The notes beneath the pieces are model-generated. The model had not been told where the DNA came from. It was given only the letters and a program-made list of their open reading frames with translations, and searched no databases. From the NCBI GenBank assembly GCA_025330725.1, contig JAIWND010000062.1:22756-86755 (forward strand): a stretch of DNA of 64,000 nucleotides, written 5' to 3'. The number at the start of each line of letters is the position of its first letter. Positions within the stretch are counted from its first letter, which is position 1. The DNA is from Chlamydoabsidia padenii. Lineage: Eukaryota; Mucoromycota; Mucoromycetes; Mucorales; Cunninghamellaceae. Below are positions 11,419 through 22,153 of this stretch, piece by piece. The translations under genes and the position numbers were made by a program.

Positions 11419-13359
11419 GTGAAATCCCTCAAAATGAGAAAAGGACTCATTAAACACTCTCCTCACAGAACGAACAAAAACGGAAACGGGAAGAGGAACG
11501 ATTGGAAGAAAAACGAAAACGAGAAGAAGAGAAATTGGAAGAGAAACGGAAACGTGATGAAGACAGAAAAAAGAAAGAACAGGTAATCTTTGATGGGCTT
11601 CCAGGATCAGTAATCTGATTTATTTATTTCCCTTTTGTAGTCCCAGTTGCGTCTCACTTCTCTCTTTACTACAAAGAACAACGAAACAAAAGGAATCAAC
11701 CAAATGGATAACGGTAAAAAACGTGTGTATATAGGAAATCTACCACTAACCTTGCCTTTTCTTTCCTTTTAAATTAAAATAAAATAAAAAAAAAAAAGAA
11801 CATGGTGTAGAATCAAAATCCATGTTCCCGCCTTTCTTTGTAAAAGATCATGTCAATATGTTTATGGTAAACTCAATTCGAAAACCTTCTGGATCCGATT
11901 TACTTGACATCCTGACATCTTACTCGACAAATTCTGAAATCATACCTCAGGGTAATATATATTCTCAAATGAGATAAACGTACAGCTCAAATGTTATTTT
12001 TTCTTCTTCTTGTAGAATCCAATGAATTCAAAACAACTTACCTTAAAGAATTAAAAGAAAAGCAACCATCACTGACACGACCTCGAGGGATCAAAAGGAA
12101 AGTAGATATCAAACATCTTTTATTACCGGGAAGCGATTACATCCATCGACCTGAAAACAAATCGCTTTTAAAAATGAAGCTATTACAATTCACTGAGAAT
12201 GTCCGACCGGCCTATTATGGTAAGTAATAGAAAGTACAAGCTATATTCCAGTAAAACTGACCCTGGAAATAACATATATAATAGGTACTTGGACAAAATT
12301 GAGTAGGAATATCACACCCAAGAACCCTTTTACTATGGATATTGGACTTGTGGATTACGATTATGACAGTGAAGCTGAATGGGAACCTGAAGGTGAAGGT
12401 GAAGATATTCAAAGCGGAGATGAAGATGAAGATGAAGTGCCTTCGGAATCAATAGACCCTGAAGACGTAAGCAGAAAGGAAAAAAGGAAGAAAGAAAAAC
12501 TCACTGTGTGTATACTCTTAACTACAGATTGGTTGGCTTGTACCTGAAGGGTACTTATCAGAAGGTGAAGGTGTTAATGATAGTGATGATGATGGTATGA
12601 CTAAAATCGTACAAAGACTCTCTGTACGTCCAAAATCAAGAAAGGTAAAAATCTATTAAAGGTGTTTTTCTTCTTACTTTTTGGTTACCAACTCACTTAA
12701 CATCCATCACATATTGCAGAATGTTCCTGTACGACCTATCATTGTTGGTTCCATCAAGAATGAAAATGATGATGTGGATTACAATCAGCCCCTGAACCCT
12801 TTTGGTATTCGAATGCTTATAGGTACCCATCCCCTTCGAAAAGAAAAAGGAAAACTCAAATGTTATGTAAATAGATGTGTGTGATCCCAATGGGTATGAT
12901 CCGTTTGCTACTATCGTAAAGAAACCAAATACGTTGGATAACACATTTGATCATGCAAGTAAGACTCCCAAGTTCAATGAGGAACACACAGCCGCATTGA
13001 TTAATGTAACATGATAAATTACTATTGGGGATTCCTTATCATAAAAATGATTAACAGCTTTTTATCTCTTGATAGATTGTCAATAATGGGAAAATGGATG
13101 GACTGAATAAACTTGTGATTGAAGCTAAAGCCAATCCATTACTTTGTGATTTCTCAAAAACAAGACTGGAAGCAAAAATCAAGGATGTGGCCATCAAGGA
13201 AAAACGCGGATCTGATACGGTAATAACCCCCTCCTCTCCCACCAATCTCCTGCATGTATTGATTTGTTTCTCATTCTTGAATATCAATTTTAGAAAAGTG
13301 CATGGTATGTCAAGAATGAACAAGATAATCCGATTACACCGGCCTCATCAAACCCTTAG
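10171..13359 (+). CDS. RLF2: Chromatin assembly factor 1 large subunit (CAF-1 p150/Cac1)
   Basis: Largest subunit of the histone H3-H4 chaperone that deposits nucleosomes behind replication forks. Sixteen exons: 10171-10207, 10286-10308, 10380-10461, 10523-10977, 11039-11134, 11235-11390, 11469-11582, 11641-11713, 11799-11951, 12016-12219, 12285-12466, 12528-12644, 12720-12822, 12875-13005, 13076-13219, 13294-13359; the sum is 2136 nt (711 aa). A 75-nt in-frame segment 10785-10859 has its own GTAAG and CACAG and may be spliced out. Seen in order: a Lys/Glu/Arg-rich coiled KER region (exons 6-7), FFVKDHVNMF, RPAYYGTWTKLSRNITPKNPF, DYDYDSEAEWEPEGEGEDI with an acidic ED domain, and LVPEGYLSEGEG. 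These are diagnostic. Exon 2 is tiny (23 nt), so the first 20 codons are the least certain. Confidence 0.9.
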
Positions 13360-13573
13360 TATATAGGGTGAGATATTGTCATATTTATACTTTTTTTCTT
13401 AACATAATGGGAGTTCATAATAAAGCAAATCACTCAATCAACTGTTGTTTTAATTATCTCGTGCTCTTCCACTAACCTAATGCATAATAATTTGAGGGGG
13501 AGGGGGAATATGATATGCATCATCTCCTCCTGCAAAAACGTTTATTGAGAGAACGATAATAATGATATCACTA

Positions 13574-15238
13574 TTATGACAAGGTTTCCAATACAGTAGT
13601 AAGTGTTTTCATATCATCTCGAATTGACTTTGCAAACCGTAGAACCTTTTCCTATTATGAGGACAGAAATCAGTATCTCGCTGTTGGTCACTTTTTTCTT
13701 CTTCTTTCTAATTTCCCTTTTTACCTTGTTATCCAACACTTCAATGGTTTGAGTTAATGCATTGTACCTGACAGAGAAAGGTCGTTTCATCGAATTGGCA
13801 GCGAAATCCCGGACTTTTTCTTGAGCATCTTTGAAAGAATCCGCAACGAAATAAACCGGCTGGAATTCCGTGATGGGGTATTTTTGTACAGCCGTTTTGG
13901 CAGGATCAAAGGGTCGGAGCTCGGGTTTGTCGGATAAACAATACTCTAATTCTCCAAATGAACTCAATAATCCGGCTCCGTACGCTTTGATTTCTCCTTC
14001 CTGCCGGCATAATCCAAACTCTACTGTAAACCAAAATATCGTTGCTAGTTTTTGAATATCTTCATCAGACGCTCCAAGCGATGCTAACCCGATTTCCTGT
14101 GAGAAATCTGCAAAGTCAGGATCAGCGAACTGAGTGAAAGGAAGAAAAAAAGAAAAGGTTAGTCATCATCCGCTCGGTCTCTCTGTCACTCTTTTTTTTT
14201 TTTTTTTGTGTGCGTGTGTACCAAAGGAACATGACCAAGTAATTCATGGCAGCAATCAGGTTCAGGTGTATAGAAAGGTTTGGAAGAATGTCGGATATAC
14301 TGAGTAGAGTAGAATACCCGGAAAGCAAAGGCATTCAAGAAATCACGACTGGATAATAAACCCATGACAGGACGTAAAGTGAACCCAGTACAATCTTTGA
14401 GAAATCGAGAAATATTTTCCAGCTGAGGAATCCCGGCATCACTATACCCACAGTTTTGAACCAAGAGAGGGAATACATATTGATGTTCACGACAAGCATG
14501 GGTGGTGTACATTGAAGTAAGACGACGATACACTTGACCCCACGTCTCGTTTTCTTCCGCAGTATATTCAATTTCAGGAATGGCTTGGCCAGTGCGGTAA
14601 GTCTTTGCAATACGAGTGATATCAGCACGGCGTTTACGGTAGACAGGGTCATGTGCACCAGGATGATCAGAACCTTTTTTTTTTTACGCAATGGATAACA
14701 AAAAACTCGGAGTTTAGAAAAATGCGATATACCCGTGGGAAATTAAGGACAACTTACTAAGGTCTTCACCCATTTCCATCACTTTTTCAGCAAAAGTGTC
14801 AAGATCAGTGAGTTTGCGTGGGAACCAAACCACGCTATCTAAAATAATAAAAAGCGGTAAGGGCTGGGTTGATTGTGGTAAAGTAATACATTGATTTACT
14901 TACCACCGGTGTTTACGGAACCAATCACACACACCTCTTTTGTATGTTTACGGAGTTGCTGAACTACGTCTTCAACCTGTTTAGCGTTTTCAGCATCAAA
15001 GTCCACAAAGAAATCATAATCCCATTCTTTCGTACGGCTGGGTCGACTATTACATTACATACAAAAATTAATAAAAAGGACAAGAGATGACATCAACTTA
15101 CGATTCGATACGAGTCAAGGAAATTGACATGGACTTGAGAGCAGCAAGGCAGTTTTCCAATCCACCTACTTTATCTTGAATTGAAAAGCAAAGAGTAGTC
15201 TTGAGTGTTTCTTGGGGAGTGTTATTAGCAGCAAACAT
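13574..15238 (-). CDS. PAH: Phenylalanine 4-hydroxylase (aromatic amino acid hydroxylase)
   Basis: Non-haem iron, tetrahydropterin-dependent enzyme that converts phenylalanine to tyrosine in phenylalanine catabolism. Six exons (15238-15102, 15046-14904, 14838-14758, 14673-14222, 14129-13725, 13651-13574) sum to 1296 nt, 431 residues. An ACT-like regulatory N-terminus spans about residues 10-95. The catalytic domain starts at [26 protein letters not shown], the iron-binding [12 protein letters not shown] with both His ligands, and FTVEFGLC with the Glu ligand are all visible. The C-terminus is a short helical tail ([15 protein letters not shown]) like the tetramerisation helix. Everything is in frame and intact. 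Sequence cannot separate Phe from Tyr/Trp specificity with certainty, but overall similarity favours PAH. Confidence 0.94.
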
Positions 15239-15408
15239 GGTTGTTGAAAGATAAGAAGGCATAAAAGAAACGAAAAAAAAAAAAGAGTACTGAGAGGGTC
15301 TTTTATTTCAAATTAATTCTCACGGGGTAACTTAAATTTTTCGTCGATTACGCGGAGAATGAAATATCAGTTTGTGTCTTGTGGAAGAAGACATGAGAAG
15401 TTTATGCC

Positions 15409-15410
<2 letters not shown>

Positions 15411-15448
<38 letters not shown>
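15411..15448. repeat. Poly-A tract, 38 nt
   Basis: Uninterrupted A run between the PAH start codon and the Fanzor-like relic (poly-T in PAH orientation, about 170 nt upstream of its ATG). Confidence 0.95.
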
Positions 15449-15450
<2 letters not shown>

Positions 15451-15477
15451 TATGAAAAGTAATTTTTTAACTCACCT

Positions 15478-16023
15478 TCAGGAGTATCCTCTCGCCTCAG
15501 AGGACGGGGGGGGGAAGGCCATGAATGTTCGCAATCCAGGAAGGACACGACCCAAAAAGATGTTGTGCTAATACATTAGCTGTTACTGTTGTTATTGTTG
15601 TTGACGTTGAAAAGGCAGGATATGCCACCTTGGTGGCAGCCAGATAGATACCGATTTTCATAATGTTAATGGCAGCATTCGCATCTCGACCACGAAGTGA
15701 GTATCCATATTTTTTTTCCGAAACAAGTAGGGTTGATACATTTCACGACACCAAGGTTACTTCGTCCGTTGCGACGTTTAGGATGCTCCACACGGGTGTC
15801 ACAAAGGCAAAATATCTTTGATGACAGGTATTCTTTTGTATCGATTAATTTTGATTTTGATTTTGAATCCAATGCCATTTGTAGCCGGTCTGTACTTCTT
15901 CTTTCTTGCCCACGGATTCTTGAACCAGAACCACGACCAGCATCGCCATAATAAATGTAGGTAGGTGAAGTGATTTGTTTCCTTTTTTTAGCCGAAGCAG
16001 TAGCAGTAGCAGGCGCAGAAGAG

Positions 16024-16059
<36 letters not shown>

Positions 16060-16200
16060 AGAGCAATAGCAGCGGCAGCCTTATCACGGAAAAGCGATAC
16101 ACTGTTTTGATCTTCTTCATCCAGGGCGATCGGTGGTAAAATCGTGTCAAAGTGTCTCGTGATTGCTTATCACGCAGTCATTTCAGGAAGTGAAGTCGCA
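15478..16200 (-). pseudogene. Fanzor/TnpB-like (RuvC + zinc ribbon) C-terminal relic, copy 1
   Basis: On the minus strand, YYGDAGRGSGSRIRG near 15935 is followed by KEYLSSKIFCLCD, VVKCINPTCFGKK, then after a one-base frameshift at a run of eight As (about 15708-15715) YSLRGRDANAAINIMKIGIY and a stop at 15478. This order (GD-x-G motif, split zinc ribbon, RD-x-NAA) is that of the C-terminal RuvC half of TnpB and its eukaryotic relatives, the Fanzor proteins, RNA-guided nucleases of transposons. Three of four ribbon Cys remain (the first is Phe). The stretch preceding the GD motif is a long Thr run and then stop-bearing frames. The second copy at 24.7-25.3 kb is clearly homologous. The family call rests on motifs only. 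Confidence 0.6.
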
Positions 16201-16999
16201 GCTTCAGAATTTGATGTCGCCCAAAAATGCTTCCGTCCAACAATGAAGTCACTTGATCCAAAAATGAAATCGTGTTCACGTGCCATGAACTTTGTTTATT
16301 TTTACTTGTCGCTCGGACATTGTGTAACAATGATCGATGGAGGGGATAATCAAGATGGGAATACAGTCAATGGTAATAGGTAAATACTTATACTGGTAAA
16401 GCTTAAATTCATCCCGGTGTAGGTTTTTGTCATTCAAATAAAAACAGTGACACCATCATCCATCAAAAGAAAAACGTAATCTTTCTTTAAAACAGTTATC
16501 GTGTAAATTTGAATCCCGCTCTTCATTCTGCGTTGTTTGAAATAATTGTCACTCATAGGGACCCAGAAGTGACGATTATGTACTAAAATGACTTGAGCAA
16601 CATCTACATAATAAAGAAACGACATGTTGATATTATAATACAGCTACAAAATACTGTAAAAAGACAAAAAAACAACATGGGCACAACACCCATTTCGGAA
16701 GACTACTGAGCTCTTATCATCCATCTATCATCTTGGACACACCTTTGTGTCACCAGTACAGTAATACATCAGAAGTGTAAGTACAGGGAATAGGAGTGCA
16801 TCACGAAACTGAACTGTCTGCTCAGACTGCCAAAAAAAATTAAGGGGAATGCTATATCTGTTTAAAAGCTAGCTTATTCACCAAAACGGTGCCCAAGTGT
16901 CATTTTATTTTGAACAATGATAATAATTGGGTGCCAAATTTCTTCATTGAAAAAAGATTCGAAAAGAAATGTGATCAGATCATTTTCTAGCGACTAAAT
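16201..16999. other. Spacer with remnants upstream of the Fanzor-like relic
   Basis: On the minus strand about 16200-16330 gives a short open stretch (REHDFIFGSSDFIVGRKHFW) that may be the former upstream coding part of the relic, then stops. From 16.4 to 17.0 kb I see AT-rich sequence with no supportable gene. Confidence 0.35.
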
Positions 17000-17305
17000 T
17001 CACGATGGAGTAGGAGTAGAGGAAGGGGATGACGAATCACTAGGAGAAGGGGAGCCACTAGGAGAAGGGGAGCCACTAGGAGAAGGGGAACCACTAGGAG
17101 AAGGGGAAGAATCCGACTTAGCACACTTGCAATTATTATCTTTATCGCACTCTCCTTCGAAATGACCAGTCTTAGTAAGGCAATTAATTTCGCAAGCTAA
17201 AGTACCGCCTAGAACACAGAAAAGATCAGTTGCTTGGACTTGGAAAGACATTGTAGACAGCAAAAGAGCCACCAGGAAGAAGAAGTTTACAAAATTTGCT
17301 TTCAT
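17000..17305 (-). CDS. Secreted defensin-like (CS-alpha-beta) peptide with SPSPSG-repeat tail
   Basis: Single-exon, 101 residues, ATG at 17305. Residues 1-25 are a classic signal peptide. Residues 26-63 hold six cysteines at 30, 38, 42, 53, 59 and 61, spaced C-x7-C-x3-C-x10-C-x5-C-x-C. The CxxxC, GxC (GEC) and CxC elements are the signature of CS-alpha-beta defensins of insects and fungi. Residues 65-101 are a Ser/Pro-rich tail made of four or five SPSPSG repeats, probably a flexible or O-glycosylated linker. Many fungal defensins lack such a tail. A good TATA box lies about 56 bases upstream. Role as an antimicrobial peptide is inferred from the cysteine frame; a non-defensin disulfide scaffold is possible. 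Confidence 0.78.
   Translation of the reverse strand: MKANFVNFFFLVALLLSTMSFQVQATDLFCVLGGTLACEINCLTKTGHFEGECDKDNNCKCAKSDSSPSPSGSPSPSGSPSPSGSPSPSDSSSPSSTPTPS
17039..17110. repeat. 18-bp coding minisatellite in the defensin-like gene
   Basis: Four near-identical 18-bp units encoding SPSPSG, differing only at single positions. Being a multiple of three, unit loss or gain keeps the frame, so tail length is likely polymorphic. Confidence 0.9.
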
Positions 17306-17360
17306 TTTCGATTGTATAAAGTATTTGTTTATTGGGAAGAAAGAAAAAAGGAGCAACCGG

Positions 17361-17368
17361 TATTTATA
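17361..17368 (-). promoter_or_regulatory. TATA box of the defensin-like gene
   Basis: TATAAATA on the minus strand, 56-63 nt upstream of the ATG at 17305, which leaves a short leader of roughly 25-30 nt. Strong, well-placed TATA elements are typical of inducible genes. Confidence 0.65.
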
Positions 17369-17749
17369 GTCTTTGAAGCTAACATACCTTTCATGCAAGC
17401 TTACGGTAAGAATCGGCTTGAATGCTTGAATGGTCAAATGTTTTACTTTTGGTGTATATGTTCTCCGATAGTGTGCAAGACTTTTTCATGGTAGTCTTTC
17501 TGATATGGGGGTATACTATTCTAAATAAGCGAAAAGCTTCCGCCAGATACAGCCGAAGATAATCATCATCCTTGTTTGAATACTGTTACCGAGCTATCGT
17601 GCATATAATGGATCCTTAAGTCCGCACCTTCGGCTAACTCAGACATGAAGCAGCATGGGGAATGTTGATGTATGGTAATCATAAATATAAAGTAGTTCCA
17701 CCTAAAGTTTATTTCATTTGGGAAATTGCCGCTATAGATCACTAATATA
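17369..17749. other. Spacer between the defensin-like gene and the Harbinger element
   Basis: No gene visible. It is the upstream region of the defensin-like gene and ends at the presumed target-site duplication (ATA, 17747-17749). Confidence 0.5.
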
Positions 17750-17965
17750 GAGTGCGCTCATCAGCGTCTCAACATTCCCGTCTCGCTATTCAAGAAAGGA
17801 AACTCCGATTTTAACCTAAGCAGATAGGAGGATGATACATTTATTCGCCGGAATTTCGCTGAGGACAAGTAAGAGAAGATCGAGTGTTCTATCCCGCCCT
17901 GGATTTTGTATGCCGCTTTTTTTTTTTTTTTTTTTTTGCCTTCCTCCCCTCCTTTTTTCCCCTCT

Positions 17966-17967
<2 letters not shown>

Positions 17968-18027
<60 letters not shown>
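17968..18027. repeat. Poly-T tract, 60 nt
   Basis: Uninterrupted T run 21 bases upstream of the Myb/SANT-like start codon inside the Harbinger element, preceded by a further pyrimidine-rich stretch from 17917. Confidence 0.95.
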
Positions 18028-18030
<3 letters not shown>

Positions 18031-18047
18031 GATTAAGCTTTTACAAA

Positions 18048-19038
18048 ATGGACAACCAACAACAACAACAACAACAAAAACCATTTCAATCTCCTCAACC
18101 TCTTCCACCTTTTCAACAGTATCAACCTCGTCCATCTCTTCTACCTCTGCAACAGCCAGTACCTTGGCAGATTCAGAATGTGTTTACTGCTCCTCCTCCT
18201 CCTGCTCCTGCTCCTTCTGCTACTGCTCCCAGTGATGTCACGCCTTCTCGTGCTTACACGACGTGGAATGCCACTGATGAAGGACATCTTATCAATGTGA
18301 TGTCAACCAATTGGACTGAAATTGACACCTGCACCAACAACATCGAAAAGAAAAATTTGTGGGAGAAGGTGATGAATGAATTGAACGCTTTATGCAGTAG
18401 AAGAAAGTCGGTGGGCGCAGTCAAACGAAAATGACAGACTCTCAAGACTACGTTCATGGACATCACCGATCAAGTCGAAAACCAAACAGGAATTGGTGGT
18501 GGGCCTGGCAGTGAACGATGGGAACATTTCGAAACGATGGCGCTCATCATTGGTTGTGATTCGACTGTCATTCCTCGGGTCATAGTTGACAGCATTGCTC
18601 CAGAATTTATCAGAAGACGACGACGAAGGCGATGACGACGAAGGCGAAATAGATGATGGAGGTGACAATGATAATGATGGAAATGATGATAATAGTGATG
18701 CGGAAGGGCCGGAACAACAGCAGCAACAGAATCGGCGACAACGGCAACGTAATCACCAACAAGGGCAAGTGGGGCGACGACAGCGACGACGAACGGTGCA
18801 CGAAGATGTTGGAAGGCACCACGAAGCCATGATGGAAGTTGTTGGGAACTTGGTCAACATCATGGATGGGATGAAGAACACCTTGGAGAGATCCATCGAG
18901 GCGGATCAGGCGACTCTGGAACGATGGCAGCAAGACGAATCTCGACGACATGACGACTTCATAGCAGTACTCATGGCCATCCGCACTGAATTGAGAGGCG
19001 ATACCAACACCAACGCCGACAGCAACACCAACAACTAG
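18048..19038 (+). pseudogene. Myb/SANT-like partner protein of the Harbinger element
   Basis: Starts at ATG 18048 with a Gln/Pro-rich N-terminus. At about residues 70-130 it reads TTWNATDEGHLINVMSTNW and KKNLWEKVMNELNAL, a SANT/Myb-like DNA-binding domain with spaced Trp. After VGAVKRK the frame meets TGA at 18432-18434. The same frame then continues as QTLKTTFMDITDQVENQTG and GPGSERWEHFE, which is clearly still the domain, so the TGA is a premature stop. A second break near 18600 shifts into the frame that encodes an acidic stretch, Arg/Gln-rich sequence and a helical tail (MMEVVGNLVNIMDG) ending at 19038. In the superfamily this protein helps the transposase bind the ends and enter the nucleus. 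Confidence 0.7.
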
Positions 19039-19112
19039 AATGTATACGTTTATTAGAATAGACTATGTTTATTAGAGTAGATCAAAAACAAAAAATAAAA
19101 AATAAAAAATAA

Positions 19113-20569
19113 TCATTCTCTTGATTGGCCATCGACCCACAATCTCAGCTCTTCTCTTCGGCTTACTCCTTCTTGTCGCACTCTGTTGTTGTTTTGGTTA
19201 GAGCCGTCTAACGTACTGTCTAGTGTAGTGTCTGTGGTTGGAACCAGAGGAGCAGTCAAAAGGTTATACCCATCAATTTCTATGTCACTGTTATCTATAC
19301 ACATGTTGTGTAAGATACAGCACGCAGTGATAATATTTGCCATCCGAAAAGGACCTTCCACGTACAGTTTTTCACGAAGAAATCGCCATCTACAAGTCAG
19401 AAGCCCGAAGGCTCGTTCAATCGACATACGCGACGAGGAGAGGACTTTGTTAAACCTTTTTTGAGAAGAAGTCGCGTTGTTACGAAAATAAGGAACCATG
19501 ATGTTTTTCCGGAGAGGGTATGCTTGATCTATTTTTTTTTTTTGGGGGGGGGAATAAGGGTGTCAGTAAAAAGTATCATCACAACAGGGCTCAGTTACCA
19601 GCCAGAATGTATGAGCCATCTGGACACAACGAATCAAGATGTGTGCTTAGCGAGGATCTGTTGGAGGTACGGGCGTCATGGCAACGACCTGTCAAAAAAA
19701 ATCAGGGATAATTTTGAAAAACTTCTACCGATATTATTTGACTCATACCTGTTCCACCAGTGTGCACGTAAGTGAATTTACATTTGTGATCACTCACTGC
19801 CAAGAGACTCATTGAATAGTGGCTCTTTCTGTCTATCCATACTGTTCCAGGTTCGTCAGAGGGCTTGTGGATTCGGACGAGCTTGCCATCCATTGCGCCA
19901 ATGACATTAGATAGCCGAAGAGATGTTTCAAATTCACTTTCTTCGATACGAGCAAAGCCTCCCATTGTCGCATTAAGCTCCTCTTGTGTAGTTGGCCAAT
20001 GTATCTGGTGCTTATGACGTTCGTTCAGGGCGGTGAAGAAGCGTTCGGTAAAATTTCTGTATGAGCCCGTGGAGATGTCCAGCAAGACTTCGGCAAGCCG
20101 AAAAGGAACGTGTGTATTTCCAAAGCGCCACAACACAGTAGCTACTTGAATATGGATAGGGATAGACCTAGGGTTGTCTTGGGCAAAAACTGGGTGGTCT
20201 TCCAGAAAATTCACCAGCCATGTAATGGTTGCCAATCCTACACGGTAATGTCGCTTGAATGCATCCCCTTCATTACCATCATCAGTCAAGTTGGGATGAA
20301 TAAATTCCTAGAAACCGTTTTGCCTTGGCCTATTTTGTCGAGGTCTGCTAATAACAAAAAGTGGAGAGGTATCCAAGATGTCTGTATCCCTCTACAATAT
20401 GAGTTAAAGTGAAGGCCAACGAGGAAAAGATCATTTGTAGTTTCATAAGTTGTCGACGTTTCTGCTGCATACGTTCCAACAATCTACGCTTGATTCTTCG
20501 ACTTTTCTTTTCCTGGTACGCCATGGCAGTAATCAGAAATTCTAAACGAGCTTTATTATTATTATTCAT
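19113..20569 (-). pseudogene. PIF/Harbinger DDE transposase, nearly intact
   Basis: Catalytic region in three exons (about 20307-19752, 19690-19579, 19529-19113) joined by two short introns. D1 is in IGAMDGKLVRIHKP, D2 in GRCHDARTSN (made across the first intron), E in SSSRMSIERAFGLLTCRW; ILADQAYPLRKN and CCILHNMCI also match the family. The acidic triad is complete. The N-terminal part starts at ATG 20569 (MNNNNKARLEFL), but the frame that leads into the catalytic domain (SRPRQNRPRQNGF) meets TAG at 20308-20310, and the upstream helical part is in another frame. The TAG coincides with a possible TTTCTAG acceptor, so an extra intron could rescue it; I could not find a convincing donor. Confidence 0.8.
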
Positions 20570-20731
20570 ATTGAAAAAGACGTAAAAAAAAGGCAGTAAC
20601 CAAGGACATCTTCTATGATGGCCAGGTGAGAATAGTAACAGTGAGACGACCGGGGATTAAAATCCGTCCCCCACTTCTGCTGGGATTAAAAGATATCGAG
20701 ACGAAATAGTGAGACGCTGATGAGCGCATCC

Positions 20732-21047
20732 ATAGTCTCACCAAGTGCCTGGATATGGTATAAGGAACTTTCCGTATTTGGAATTTGATGCATGCTTTTC
20801 TTGAAATTTCAGTCTCATGTGACTATGTTGGTAGCGGTTAACTCAACTTTTCATTCACATTCTATATTTTAATGATGCAGTCAAGATGATATAGCTCTTT
20901 TACCAGACAAGTTCAGGGCGTAGAAAGACGTTTAAAAGAAGTGCAAGTTTACCCAGGCTTACCGTAGCACAAGTATTTTATATTTTATCAAGTCGTTTTA
21001 TTTTATGTTATATATATCTAAATATGAGAGAAGAGGGAAATAGGTTT
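20732..21047. other. Intergenic, TAN1 3' side
   Basis: About 315 AT-rich bases between the Harbinger right end and the TAN1 stop. No gene or repeat that I can support. Confidence 0.5.
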
Positions 21048-22153
21048 TCACATTAGAGCACCGATATTGTATTTCTTTCGTTCATAGTAATCCTTGAGTA
21101 CGCTAATACCACACACACTTTTAAAAACATTAACAAAGATCACATACTCGGGACGCTTCAAATCAATCCTAAAAAAAGTAATTTGATTAGTCTTTCAAGT
21201 AATGCAGATAGTGGTGTACTAGAATCCCTTTTACTTTAAATGAGTAGGTAGTTTTGGTGCAATGATAGCGATCAAGTCTTGTTTTGAGATGGTGTTGTTG
21301 TTTCGAATTTCCATGACAATGGCAATGGTGGTATTGGCCGGTAAATCGACAATATTTTCAGGAAGTGTACGATTAGTAAAACAAGTATCGATTCGTTCAG
21401 TAGTTGCTGGCATGATGTAGTCCAACGGCATCCAACGAAAACAATGTCTTATAAGAAATTGTTGTTCCTTGGTCTTTTTGTCGTTGTCGGTGCTACTACT
21501 GACAAGGTGATCAATCATCTTGTCAACAAACTCGGTCGGCTTGATGTTCACCCGGAAACGATAAAAGATCAATCCACCACAAGCAGTATCCACTGCCTGG
21601 AAAGTGCGATCTTTCTTGACCACCGCCGAATCTTCCAATGCTAAATGATCACCTTCATTTTGAATATTGTCCTTGATGCCTGTCGGTTTGTCAGTGTTGT
21701 TATCCTCAACTTCAGTTGAGCTCTTATCCACTTTGTCCAAATCCTCCACGTCCCAGGGTCCTTCAATTCTTGTCCAGGTAGACTCATAAGAAGGAAACAA
21801 TTCTAAATGTCGTTCCAAGGCTAGTTGTGCTTGTCCCTTCTCCACAGACAAACAACAACAATAACAGTCAAATTCAACCTTTTCTTATTTTGGGAAACTT
21901 TACGTTCATCACTTACAAGTGCTCTCGTTTCGGCGTGAAGACCGCAAGATATCAGAACTCCACTGGCAGTATCAGATCGTTTGATCAAACTAGAATGCTT
22001 AGCCAACCATCTTTGTTTGAATTTGCCACGAAGGATAGGAATAGTATGATTGGTGCCTGACGTCTTTTTTTGCTTTTTGCTTTTCTCTTTCACTGTTTCC
22101 CTAGTCAAAGGTATGTCATCTGGTGCACTCACGTCTGACACTTTTCTCTTCAT
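21048..22153 (-). CDS. TAN1: tRNA acetylation adaptor Tan1 (THUMP domain)
   Basis: Homologue of yeast Tan1/human THUMPD1, the RNA-binding adaptor that acts with the acetyltransferase Kre33/NAT10 to make N4-acetylcytidine at position 12 of tRNA-Ser and tRNA-Leu. Three exons (22153-21917, 21839-21235, 21168-21048) sum to 963 nt, 320 residues. The N-terminus is basic (KEKSKKQKKTSG). SGVLISCGLHAETRAL is the conserved start of the core. The THUMP domain reads FRWMPLDYIMPATTERID and IVMEIRNNN, and the C-terminus IDLKRPEYVIFVNVFKSVCG matches the family. A spacer of about 60 acidic residues sits inside the core, as in other family members. Intact gene. Confidence 0.9.

Larger units (their letters stand above)
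17750..20731. mobile_element. PIF/Harbinger DNA transposon with TIRs and both gene partners
   Basis: A 2982-bp unit bounded by inverted repeats: TGCGCTCATCAGCGTCTCA at 17753-17771 is exactly inverted at 20710-20728. Similarity continues inward (GTCTCG then TAT) with a one-base gap, and outward to G at both ends with two mismatches. The flanks show ATA on both sides (17747-17749 and 20732-20734), a 3-bp duplication as expected for the superfamily, although ATA rather than TWA. Inside are a plus-strand Myb/SANT-like gene and a minus-strand DDE transposase, convergent, the classical two-protein layout of PIF/Harbinger. Both genes carry at least one disabling change, so this copy is probably non-autonomous. 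Confidence 0.9.

Noticed and set aside
17761..18135. Lys-rich minus-strand ORF in the Harbinger element
   Set aside because: Produced by the T60 tract; it runs antisense to the Myb-like gene.
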